A stretch of DNA of 5,528 nucleotides, from the NCBI GenBank assembly GCA_005776545.1, contig SXOY01000118.1, positions 1 through 5,528 of the forward strand, in the 5' to 3' direction. The stretch comes from Planctomycetia bacterium (GTDB lineage Bacteria > Planctomycetota > Phycisphaerae > Phycisphaerales > UBA1924). Below are positions 1 through 5,528 of the stretch, in pieces. The position numbers and the translations under genes are program-made. Positions within the stretch are counted from its first letter, which is position 1. Every line of letters starts with the position of its first letter. The notes under the pieces were generated by a model that saw only the letters and a program-made list of their open reading frames with translations, had not been told where the DNA came from and did no database searches.

Positions 1-1206
1 ACCCGCGTCTTCCTGGTTGCTCGCAACGAAGCGACCAGCTTGCTTGAACGCGACTTGGTGCTCGGCGACATCACCGTTGCAGCAAACTCACGCAGCGGTT
101 TCACACTCAACACCAAAGAACTCTTCCTTGCAAACCAGCAGCTCGTTCGTGCCAACACCCCATACGCACTCGAGCTTCGCTCAGAACGTCCAGTCGCCGC
201 GACATTCTCCTACTACGACACCATGCTCCTGCAAGGCTTCCGCTCAGCAGTGGGCGAGCCATTCTCCAGCCGCGTGAGCGACACCTGGTCGTTTGGTCAG
301 GTCAACAAGGCCGAAGGCGTCTTTGATTTCGTCCTCTTCTACAACACCACTGACGCGCAGGTGAAGGTCACAACCACGCTTCTCCCCGAAGGTGGCGGCA
401 CGCCGATCGAACTAATTTACGATGTTGATCCATTCCGCCGCGCAGGCTGGAGCATTAACAACGAGCCGAGCATTCCAATGGGTCGTTACGGCGTTGTCAT
501 TCAGGCTCAAGGCCCGATCGTCGCGTCAGTTTCTCACTACGACTCTGTGCTTTCAGTTGCTGAAGGATTCTCTGGTTCAGCAGGTCTTGGTTCAACTTCA
601 GGGCTGCTGCCTGAAGGCCGCTACGGACTTGATGCAACCGGCGAGACCATTGGTATCGTGAATCCTGGCGACACGGCTTCGACCGTCACCTTCAGCTTCA
701 TCGCGGCCAACGGCTCGACCTATCGCACCTCATCGCTGGTTCCTGCCAGAGGCCAGACAACACTCGATGTTGCAACGCTTCCCGACTTCCTGCTTAACCA
801 GCCCTACTCGGTTCTCTACACGTCCACACAGCCCGTCGCAATGGACATGCTCACTCTCGCATTCAACCAAGCTCTGGCCACCGCGCCAGTTGATCGTGCC
901 TACAGCCTCTGGGGCTTTGGCGAAGGCTTCCGCGCTGGTGATGGTCTCGGCCACCCCGGTGTCAAGGAATACCTCCGCCTCTTTAACCCCAGCGCCGGTG
1001 ATGTCGTTATTGAAATCACCATCGGCTATGACAACGGCTTGGGTGTCGAGACATTCCGCCAGACGCTCAGCTCACGTCAGGTTGTTGAACTCGATGTTCA
1101 CACGCTTGTCACAGGTTCACGTCGGGCGGTCAATGCGTGGTACGGCCTGTCGGTCAAGGCCCCCACTCCGATCGTCGCCTACTTCGCACACTTCGACTCG
1201 GCCTTC
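1..1206 (+). repeat. Four divergent tandem protein-domain repeats (about 75-105 aa each)
   Basis: The repeats are visible in the protein, not as DNA identity. Unit 1 is at about 1-231, unit 2 at 286-555, unit 3 at 604-870 and unit 4 at 895-1206. Their closing segments align by eye: YALELRSERPVAATFSYYD, YGVVIQAQGPIVASVSHYD, YSVLYTSTQPVAMDMLTLAF and YGLSVKAPTPIVAYFAHFD. Units 2 to 4 each open with a W- or G-rich segment before an F/I/L-rich strand ending in Asn (LFYN, IVNPG, LFNPS). Unit 3 lacks the final aromatic-Asp pair. The DNA has diverged strongly, which points to old duplication rather than recent expansion. Boundaries are approximate, and more units may lie upstream. Confidence 0.65.
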
Positions 1207-1263
1207 CCAGGCGCATTCGGTGCTCTTGGCACGCCACTGGGTGCCAGCGCGATCCTGACCTGA
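1..1263 (+). CDS. Repeat-containing beta-rich protein, probably surface or secreted (5'-partial)
   Basis: The reading frame is open from base 1 and ends in TGA at 1261-1263, leaving 420 codons. The true start and any signal peptide lie upstream of the window; the internal TTG at 40 is just a Leu codon in a frame already open. I do not recognise the family with certainty. The product is rich in Thr, Ser, Val, Gly and aromatics, poor in Cys and Lys, and has no catalytic motif I can see. It is made of at least four divergent units, each with an F/Y-x-L/V-x-N-type strand, a TVTFSF-like strand, a Leu/Val-Asp-Val turn, and a closing Y-G/A-L-x-V ... P-I/V-A-x-x-x-x-Y/F-D motif. This is the pattern of Ig-like or ASRT/DUF5719-like beta-sandwich repeats, so an extracellular structural or adhesive role is plausible (inference). 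The C-terminus (GASAILT) shows no LPXTG, PEP-CTERM or type IX sorting signal. A terminator follows directly. Confidence 0.85.
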   Translation, partial: TRVFLVARNEATSLLERDLVLGDITVAANSRSGFTLNTKELFLANQQLVRANTPYALELRSERPVAATFSYYDTMLLQGFRSAVGEPFSSRVSDTWSFGQVNKAEGVFDFVLFYNTTDAQVKVTTTLLPEGGGTPIELIYDVDPFRRAGWSINNEPSIPMGRYGVVIQAQGPIVASVSHYDSVLSVAEGFSGSAGLGSTSGLLPEGRYGLDATGETIGIVNPGDTASTVTFSFIAANGSTYRTSSLVPARGQTTLDVATLPDFLLNQPYSVLYTSTQPVAMDMLTLAFNQALATAPVDRAYSLWGFGEGFRAGDGLGHPGVKEYLRLFNPSAGDVVIEITIGYDNGLGVETFRQTLSSRQVVELDVHTLVTGSRRAVNAWYGLSVKAPTPIVAYFAHFDSAFPGAFGALGTPLGASAILT

Positions 1264-1285
1264 TTGTGCAGCTTCACGATACCTG

Positions 1286-1321
1286 AGGGGCATGGCTCAC
1301 CGCCGTGCCCCTTTTCATTTT
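1286..1321 (+). terminator. Intrinsic (rho-independent) terminator
   Basis: A GC-rich hairpin begins 23 bases after the stop of the repeat protein. The left arm GGGGCATGGC (1287-1296) pairs with the right arm GCCGTGCCCC (1302-1311) over ten pairs including one T-G wobble, with a five-base TCACC loop. An A-T pair (1286/1312) extends the stem. It is followed by TTTTCATTTT (1312-1321). It should end transcription of the upstream gene and separate it from the acyl-CoA genes. Confidence 0.85.
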
Positions 1322-1374
1322 CTGCCTGACTTCGCGCTTTTTGACGACTTCTAGCCGCCTCCGCACTCGCGGCA

Positions 1375-1387
1375 TATAAATGCACTA
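1375..1387 (+). promoter_or_regulatory. Candidate -10 box for a leaderless transcript
   Basis: TATAAA at 1375-1380 matches five of six bases of the sigma-70 -10 consensus and ends six bases before the ATG at 1387. Transcription from it would begin at or next to the A of the start codon. No Shine-Dalgarno-like purine run precedes this ATG (upstream bases are GGCATATAAATGCACT), which fits leaderless initiation. The -35 position with a 17-base spacer (1352-1357, TAGCCG) is poor. The TTGACG at 1341-1346 is a good hexamer but lies 28 bases from the box, too far for a standard promoter. Confidence 0.45.
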
Positions 1388-2136
1388 TGGCAGAACTCTC
1401 CATCCTGCAGATTGCGGACAAAACCGCCCGCCTTTCGATCAACCGGCCCGACAGTCGCAATGCACTTTCCCTAGACCTGCTCCATTCGCTGATTTCCCAT
1501 GTTGATTCACTGTCACACCACGAAGACCTCAACGCACTGATTTTGACTGGCGAAGGCAAATCGTTCTGTGCAGGCATGGACCTGAAAACGGTCATGAACT
1601 CCCCCGGCGAATCGTTCAAACTGCTCAGCACACTGGCGGACTTCACCCTTCGCTTCCGACGCCTTCCCATGGTCACCATCGCCCGCGTGAACGGCGCTGC
1701 TGTCGGGGGTGGGTGCGGGCTGGCGTGCGTTGCGGACATCTGCCTTTCACACGTGGATGCCAAACTGGGTTTTCCGGAGGTTGATCTAGGCGTCTGTCCG
1801 GCCGTGGTCGCGCCATGGCTCGTCAAGAAAATTGGTCCAGGGCCGGCGCGAAGAGTTCTCCTTTCCGGCGGCCTGCTTACAGGCACACAAGCACACGCGG
1901 TTGGCATCGTCGACACCCTTTTGCCAGATATCGCAGCACTCGATATCGCGACCTCTGATCTGGCAGCACGCCTTGCGCTGGGTGGCGGGTTCGCATTACG
2001 CAAAACCAAAGAGCTTCTCAATTCACTCGATGGCTCCTTGGTAGACAGTGCAGTTCTGGAGGGAGCTGTGCTTTCTGCCAAAGTCATTCAATCGCCTGAA
2101 GGCCAGTCCATGCTCAAGGCCAAATTTGCAACTTGA
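1387..2136 (+). CDS. Enoyl-CoA hydratase/isomerase (crotonase) family, methylglutaconyl-CoA hydratase (LiuC)-like
   Basis: A 249-residue cytoplasmic crotonase-fold protein, normal length for the family. Hallmarks in order: NRPDSRNALS (19-28); the first oxyanion-hole segment SFCAGMDLK (59-67, Ala62 equivalent to rat Ala98); the second oxyanion segment NGAAVGGGCGL (102-112, Gly108); and GFPEVDLGVCPAVVAPWL (128-145). Of the two acid/base glutamates of classical hydratases, the Glu164 equivalent is present (Glu131) but the Glu144 position is Gly111. A Gly there followed by Leu, plus a P-A-V-V/I-A/S-P segment after the glutamate, is what I recall of LiuC-type methylglutaconyl-CoA hydratases in leucine/isovalerate breakdown. 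So hydration of an alpha,beta-unsaturated, possibly branched or carboxylated acyl-CoA is likely, while substrate assignment is an inference. An isomerase or other crotonase activity remains possible. It is the first gene after a terminator, probably read from a leaderless promoter, and is followed 11 bases later by a second crotonase gene. Confidence 0.9.
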   Translation: MAELSILQIADKTARLSINRPDSRNALSLDLLHSLISHVDSLSHHEDLNALILTGEGKSFCAGMDLKTVMNSPGESFKLLSTLADFTLRFRRLPMVTIARVNGAAVGGGCGLACVADICLSHVDAKLGFPEVDLGVCPAVVAPWLVKKIGPGPARRVLLSGGLLTGTQAHAVGIVDTLLPDIAALDIATSDLAARLALGGGFALRKTKELLNSLDGSLVDSAVLEGAVLSAKVIQSPEGQSMLKAKFAT

Positions 2137-2139
2137 AAG
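2135..2139 (+). promoter_or_regulatory. Weak ribosome binding site deciding the ATG at 2148
   Basis: GAAAG overlaps the stop codon of the upstream crotonase and lies eight bases before ATG 2148. It is a weak Shine-Dalgarno match, but its placement suggests translational coupling. It supports ATG 2148 over the in-frame TTG at 2133, which overlaps the upstream stop. Confidence 0.4.
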
Positions 2140-2147
2140 TTCATACA

Positions 2148-3035
2148 ATGTCTATTCAACCATTACCGTTCACTGTGGATACCGATGGCCCAACTGCCGG
2201 GGTTGTTGTCATTACACTCGAACAACCTGGCCGCCCTGTCGTCGTTCTTGATCACGAACTGCTCCAGCGCCTCGATGTCACGCTCAACCAGCTCCCAGTG
2301 AACACAAAAGGCGTGGTGATCAAGTCCGCCAGCGAGCGTGTGTTCATTGCTGGAGCAGACCTGAAGACTATTTCAGAATGGTCGGATCCAGAACTCGATC
2401 GTTACCTTGCGTTCGGCTCAAGCGTCTTCCTGAAACTCGCAACTCTGCCGGTCCCAACCGCGGCGGCAATCAACGGCGCGACGCTTGGTGGCGGCCTGGA
2501 ACTCGCCATGCATTGCGATGCTCTCATTGCCGCCCCATCTGCAACTGGCAAGCCCTACCCCGTCGGACTTCCAGAAGCTGGTCTTGGACTCTGTCCCGGT
2601 TGGGGCGGCACAAATCTACTTCCATCATGGACATCCAACCCTGCCGATGCAATCGCTCGCACATGCACCGGCACTCCCTTCACATTCGACGAAGCAGTCG
2701 CCGCCAATCTGTTCACCAAGGTTGTCGAGCCGGCCGCGCTCATCGATGCCGCGAAACTGCACGTTGCGACTGCCAAGGTAACCCATGGCGGTTTGGCCGA
2801 TCTTTGGGGCCAATTTCCCGCCCAGCGCAGTGCAGCTGTGAAGGCACTGGATTCCATTCGCCACGAGTTGCCAAAGACACTCGCGTCGATAGCGGTAGTC
2901 GAGGCACTCGATATTGGGCTCACCCGCTCCTACCTCGATGCGCTCGACTCTGAGCGGCAACTCCTGGTCCGCCTGCGTCACACCCCCCAGGCGCGGGAAG
3001 CACTCGCAAATTTCTTTGCCAAATCCAAGAAATAG
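2148..3035 (+). CDS. Stand-alone enoyl-CoA hydratase resembling the N-terminal half of FadB/FadJ
   Basis: A 295-residue crotonase-fold protein, about 30 residues longer than ordinary hydratases. Both catalytic glutamates are present: Glu118 in NGATLGGGLELAMHCD (109-124, Glu144 equivalent) and Glu143 in GLPEAGLGLCPGWGGTNLLP (140-159, Glu164 equivalent). The oxyanion-hole residues are Ala68 in VFIAGADLK (65-73) and Gly115. It is therefore expected to hydrate trans-2-enoyl-CoA to 3-hydroxyacyl-CoA. FIAGAD, PGWGGTNLLP and the C-terminal helices (251-295, with an E-x-x-L-L-x-x-L-x-x-T-P-x-A-R-E motif and FFAKSKK end) resemble the hydratase domain and linker of multifunctional FadB/FadJ proteins. 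The gene stops where the NAD-binding dehydrogenase domain would begin, with no trace of that domain in the next 117 bases. It is 11 bases downstream of a paralogous crotonase whose product differs at one catalytic Glu, so they likely act on different substrates. The start at 2148 is preferred because the alternative TTG overlaps the upstream stop codon. Confidence 0.9.
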   Translation: MSIQPLPFTVDTDGPTAGVVVITLEQPGRPVVVLDHELLQRLDVTLNQLPVNTKGVVIKSASERVFIAGADLKTISEWSDPELDRYLAFGSSVFLKLATLPVPTAAAINGATLGGGLELAMHCDALIAAPSATGKPYPVGLPEAGLGLCPGWGGTNLLPSWTSNPADAIARTCTGTPFTFDEAVAANLFTKVVEPAALIDAAKLHVATAKVTHGGLADLWGQFPAQRSAAVKALDSIRHELPKTLASIAVVEALDIGLTRSYLDALDSERQLLVRLRHTPQAREALANFFAKSKK

Positions 3036-3076
3036 CCAACAAATCAAACGATTCGTCGCCACCACAACCCCCAACC

Positions 3077-3105
3077 CTGAAATCCAACGTCAATAAGCGA
3101 ATAAT
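3077..3105 (+). promoter_or_regulatory. Possible weak sigma-70-type promoter before the acyl-CoA dehydrogenase
   Basis: The 117-base gap between the second crotonase and the dehydrogenase contains CTGAAA (3077-3082, four of six -35 matches) and AATAAT (3100-3105, five of six -10 matches), 17 bases apart. Transcription would start near 3112, giving a leader of about 40 bases that is C-rich and G-poor. No terminator hairpin is seen in the gap, so read-through from the crotonase genes is also possible. In a short AT-containing stretch such matches can arise by chance. Confidence 0.3.
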
Positions 3106-3139
3106 CCCCCGCCCCTTTGCCCCTTCATCACTTCCAATT

Positions 3140-3143
3140 GGAG
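3140..3143 (+). promoter_or_regulatory. Shine-Dalgarno site for the acyl-CoA dehydrogenase
   Basis: GGAG, within TTGGAGT, is nine bases before ATG 3153. This is good spacing and the clearest ribosome binding site in the window. It fixes the start at 3153 rather than the in-frame TTG at 3117, whose extra 12 residues do not resemble the family. Confidence 0.75.
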
Positions 3144-3152
3144 TCCCATCCC

Positions 3153-5126
3153 ATGGCCGATCTCAAAAACCTCAAAGGCATCTCTGCCGCAGACCGCAAA
3201 CTCATTGAAGAAGCGGAGGAATGGCTGGGTGCTGAACCAACCAAAATGGGAGCAGTGAAGAATCTTTTCTGGGGAAATATCAAAGAGGATTTCTACTTCC
3301 CCTACCCCATTCAAGATGCACGCGAAATCGCCGAATGCGATCAACTCCTCGCCCGCCTTGATGACTATCTGAAGAACGAGCATCCTGCGGTTCAGATTGA
3401 TGCTGAACAGGAAATCCCTCGCTGGGTGATCGACAAACTGTTCTCGCTTGGCGTCCTTGGCATGACGATTCCCAAGGAATTCGGCGGATTGGGAATGGGA
3501 ATCACAAGCTACAACCGCGTGCTTGAGAAACTCGGCGAATACTGCGGCTCCACCGCCGTTCTAGTTTCCGCACACCAGTCTATTGGCTGCAAAGCTGTCA
3601 TGCTCTACGGCAATCCCGATCAGAAATCCAAATGGCTGCCCCATTTGGCCAAAGACTGGGTGTCGGCATTCTGCCTATCTGAACCACAGGTTGGTTGCGA
3701 TGCGGGCGGACAGGAAACCTATTTCATTCGCGATGGCGAAGACTACTTGGTCTATGGCGAAAAGAAATGGGCCACTTCCGGCGCATTGGCTGGCCTGTTC
3801 ACCGTCATGGCTCGCGAAAAACGCGATGATGGCAAGGGCAAAATCTCCGCGCTCGTCATGCACCCCGAAATGGAAGGCGTGGAAATTTTCCAGAAAAACC
3901 GCTCAAAATGCGGCATCCGCGGCACATGGCAGGCCCGCATCCGCTTTAACGGGGTTCGCGTCAAACGCGACCACCTGCTCGGTCAGGAAGGCCGCGGCCT
4001 CCAGATGGCACTCTCCTGCCTCAACTACGGCCGCTGCACCTTGTCTGCGGGCATGATCGGCGGCGCTGGCCACGTCAAGGACCAGGCAACCAAATGGGCG
4101 CAGACCCGCTTCCAGTTTGGCAAAGCCCTTGCCGAACAGGAACTTGTTTCCAAACGCGTTGCGCACATGGCAGCGCTCTGCTACGCGATGGATGCGGTGC
4201 TCTACATGACCACCGGCATGCTCGACCGCAAGGAAGAAGATCACCAGGTTGAAACCGCTCTGTGCAAAGTCTTCTGCTCAGAAATGGGCTGGCGTGTCTG
4301 CAATGACGGCCTGCAGATCATGGGCGGCGAGAGCTACATGAGCGAAAATGAGATCGAACGCATTTTCCGCGACTCCCGTATCAACCTGATCGTGGAAGGT
4401 GCCAATGAAGTTATGCAATCTTATATCTTTGGCTATGGCGGCAAACAGCTCGCTGAACAGATGCTGGGAATCCGCGGGGCATTGATGCGGGACAGCGATG
4501 AATCCATGGGGGCGTACCTTTCCAAAGCTATCAAGAACACATTCCGCCCTGAAATCATGAAGATCGCAATTCCGCTGGGAATGGAAGTATTCCTGGGAAT
4601 CCGCAGCAAAATGCCCTCGATTACTAATATCCATCCAGACCTTCGCACGTATGCCGACCGCGTTTCACATCTCACCCGCGAATTGACCTATCAGTTCAAG
4701 GTAATAAGCTACAAATATCAGGAGGCCATTCTGACGCGGCAAGCGATTCAAGCTCGGTTGGCCGACGTTGCAATCTACCTCCACGCATGGCTCTGCACGC
4801 TTGCCAAGCTCGACCTGGACCTGCGCCAGCATTCTGGCAACGGCAACGACCTCGAATTCAAGCGAGACCGAGCAGCCGCAATGCACTTCTTTGACATTGC
4901 CGAACTCGAAATCCGTAATCGTTTCCGCGAACTGTATGAAAACGCCGACGAGACCATGCTCGAAACAAGTGCCGCGGCACTTGCGCATTCAGATTCGCTT
5001 CCAAATTCCAAATTCATCATCTCTGAACGCAGCCCCAATGCCAAGGGAACCGGCCGCACGCCCACCCAACTGGGTATCAAGCAGTTCCCGGGCGATCCAG
5101 TGCACCAGCACGCTCAGACTCACTGA
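3153..5126 (+). CDS. Acyl-CoA dehydrogenase with long C-terminal extension (VLCAD/ACAD9-like)
   Basis: A 657-residue flavoprotein, against about 380-400 for ordinary acyl-CoA dehydrogenases. It should oxidise acyl-CoA to trans-2-enoyl-CoA and pass electrons from FAD to electron-transfer flavoprotein. The catalytic core runs from about 50 to 435. It has GMTIPKEFGGLGMG (103-116), the FAD/substrate segment FCLSEPQVGCDAG (173-185), KKWATSG (204-210), NGVRV (266-270), the TRFQFGKAL segment (318-326) and QIMGGESY (388-395). Glu415 in LIVEGANEV (412-420) is at the usual catalytic-base position; Gly293 occupies the alternative Glu site of isovaleryl-CoA dehydrogenases, arguing against that class. Residues 436 to about 605 form an extra, probably helical domain, as in VLCAD and ACAD9, where it serves dimerisation and membrane association. 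The last 50 residues look unstructured. An N-terminal region of about 45 residues precedes the core. Long-chain substrate preference is an inference from architecture only. The enzyme supplies the substrate type used by the two upstream crotonases. Confidence 0.92.
   Translation: MADLKNLKGISAADRKLIEEAEEWLGAEPTKMGAVKNLFWGNIKEDFYFPYPIQDAREIAECDQLLARLDDYLKNEHPAVQIDAEQEIPRWVIDKLFSLGVLGMTIPKEFGGLGMGITSYNRVLEKLGEYCGSTAVLVSAHQSIGCKAVMLYGNPDQKSKWLPHLAKDWVSAFCLSEPQVGCDAGGQETYFIRDGEDYLVYGEKKWATSGALAGLFTVMAREKRDDGKGKISALVMHPEMEGVEIFQKNRSKCGIRGTWQARIRFNGVRVKRDHLLGQEGRGLQMALSCLNYGRCTLSAGMIGGAGHVKDQATKWAQTRFQFGKALAEQELVSKRVAHMAALCYAMDAVLYMTTGMLDRKEEDHQVETALCKVFCSEMGWRVCNDGLQIMGGESYMSENEIERIFRDSRINLIVEGANEVMQSYIFGYGGKQLAEQMLGIRGALMRDSDESMGAYLSKAIKNTFRPEIMKIAIPLGMEVFLGIRSKMPSITNIHPDLRTYADRVSHLTRELTYQFKVISYKYQEAILTRQAIQARLADVAIYLHAWLCTLAKLDLDLRQHSGNGNDLEFKRDRAAAMHFFDIAELEIRNRFRELYENADETMLETSAAALAHSDSLPNSKFIISERSPNAKGTGRTPTQLGIKQFPGDPVHQHAQTH
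4458..5123 (+). other. C-terminal extension domain of the acyl-CoA dehydrogenase
   Basis: Codons 436-657 encode a region absent from short acyl-CoA dehydrogenases. Residues 450-605 are rich in Leu, Ala, Arg, Glu and Gln with heptad-like helical stretches (for example 505-560 and 568-600), consistent with a second helical bundle like that in VLCAD/ACAD9. No transmembrane segment is apparent; membrane binding, if any, would be peripheral. From about 606 the sequence becomes Ser-, Pro-, Asn- and His-rich (ending GDPVHQHAQTH) and is probably disordered. Confidence 0.6.
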
Positions 5127-5134
5127 TATCCACT

Positions 5135-5528
5135 ATGGTAAATCCAACTTCCTCACCTATGGCAACGGCTCGCCTCACCTTGGCCTGTCTGCTTTGCGCC
5201 TTCGGTACCGTTTCGTGTCAACATCAGCCGGCGAAAACAGATGCACCAGCCCGGAAATTGGCATCAACTCCCCGGGAACTCATTGGCCAGCCACCGCCTC
5301 CGCTCAACGTTGCAAAGTGGGTCAAGGGTGAGCCGCTGACTGAATTCCAGAAAGGGAAAGTTTACGTAGTCGACTTCTGGGCAACCTGGTGCGGGCCATG
5401 CAAAGCCGCGATACCGCACCTCTCTAAGTTCGCACAGGATCACAAGGGAAAGATCGAAGTCATCGGCGTGAGCATTTCTGAACGTCAGAAAGACCCAACC
5501 GACCTTTCTTATGTCGATGGGGTGCAGA
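5135..5528 (+). CDS. Thioredoxin-fold lipoprotein, TlpA/ResA-like (3'-partial)
   Basis: The frame is open from ATG 5135 to the window end (131 full codons). The N-terminus has a short positive region (Arg13), a hydrophobic stretch LTLACLLCAFGTV (14-26) and a lipobox-like TVSC with Cys28, indicating a lipid-anchored, exported protein. A linker follows, then KWVKGEPLTEF (61-71) and the strand and active site VYVVDFWATWCGPCKAAIPH (76-95) with redox Cys86 and Cys89. The next strand is IEVIGVSIS (107-115). The conserved cis-Pro and the C-terminus lie beyond the window. Such proteins reduce or exchange disulfides outside the cytoplasm, for example in cytochrome c maturation; which role applies here cannot be seen. 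ATG 5159 (Met9) is an alternative start giving a 20-residue lipoprotein signal; neither start has a clear ribosome binding site. The gene begins eight bases after the dehydrogenase stop, suggesting co-transcription and coupling. Confidence 0.88.
   Translation, partial: MVNPTSSPMATARLTLACLLCAFGTVSCQHQPAKTDAPARKLASTPRELIGQPPPPLNVAKWVKGEPLTEFQKGKVYVVDFWATWCGPCKAAIPHLSKFAQDHKGKIEVIGVSISERQKDPTDLSYVDGVQ

Noticed and set aside
1341..1346. TTGACG as the -35 box of the promoter before the first crotonase
   Set aside because: It is 28 bases from TATAAA, well beyond the 16-18 base spacing of standard promoters; no other -10-like hexamer sits at the right distance.
1179..2087. A 302-codon minus-strand open frame opposite the first crotonase gene
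   Set aside because: Its translation is Ser-, Ala- and Arg-rich with no recognisable motif, and it lies antisense to a gene with clear crotonase hallmarks. It is a frame shadow of GC-rich coding DNA.
2133..2147. TTG at 2133 as the start of the second crotonase
   Set aside because: It overlaps the upstream stop, has no better ribosome binding site than ATG 2148, and the added five residues (MKVHT) are not family-like.
2100..2160. The two crotonase genes as one gene split by a frameshift
   Set aside because: Each product contains a complete crotonase core with its own oxyanion-hole and glutamate segments, so they are two separate genes.
3117..3152. TTG at 3117 as the start of the acyl-CoA dehydrogenase
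   Set aside because: The well-placed GGAG at 3140-3143 points to ATG 3153, and the extra residues come from the C-rich leader.
3903..4634. Minus-strand open frames (3903-4244 and 4278-4634) opposite the dehydrogenase
   Set aside because: They are antisense to the conserved dehydrogenase core, show no domain or start signal, and follow its codon periodicity.

Overview
The window carries five protein-coding genes, all on the + strand. No RNA gene, mobile element, CRISPR array or origin is visible. Base composition looks moderately GC-rich by eye. The downstream redox lipoprotein has a stretch (KWVKGEPLTEFQKGKVYVVDFWATWCGPC, described by position in its entry) of a kind I associate with Planctomycetes, perhaps Phycisphaerae. 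Together with the large Ig-like secreted-type repeat protein, this suggests a planctomycete-like chromosome, but that is an inference and a database search could overturn it.

Region 1 (1-1321): the 3' end of a long gene whose product consists of at least four divergent tandem beta-rich units of about 100 residues. I do not recognise the family with certainty; a surface or secreted location is likely. It is closed by a strong intrinsic terminator at 1286-1321, so it is probably transcribed separately from what follows.

Region 2 (1322-5126): a fatty acyl-CoA / branched-chain acyl-CoA catabolism cluster. A TATAAA box lies six bases before the ATG of the first gene, suggesting a leaderless mRNA. 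Two adjacent but clearly different crotonase-fold genes follow, 11 bases apart. The first (249 aa) has only one of the two classical enoyl-CoA hydratase glutamates and resembles the methylglutaconyl-CoA hydratase (LiuC) type. The second (295 aa) has both glutamates and looks like the hydratase half of a FadB/FadJ multifunctional enzyme, ending where the dehydrogenase half would begin. After a 117-base gap with a possible weak promoter comes a 657-aa acyl-CoA dehydrogenase of the long VLCAD/ACAD9-like architecture. Together these genes could supply the first (dehydrogenation) and second (hydration) steps of beta-oxidation or of a related acyl-CoA pathway. The 3-hydroxyacyl-CoA dehydrogenase, thiolase and electron-transfer flavoprotein would have to be encoded elsewhere.

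Region 3 (5135-5528): eight bases after the dehydrogenase stop begins a lipoprotein-type thioredoxin-fold protein (TlpA/ResA-like, WCGPC active site), cut off by the window end. Its spacing suggests co-transcription with the dehydrogenase, although a functional link is not obvious.

I did not find convincing evidence for a wholly new system. The points most worth a second look are the leaderless start, the stand-alone FadB/J-like hydratase beside a one-glutamate paralogue, the extended dehydrogenase, and the repeat protein.
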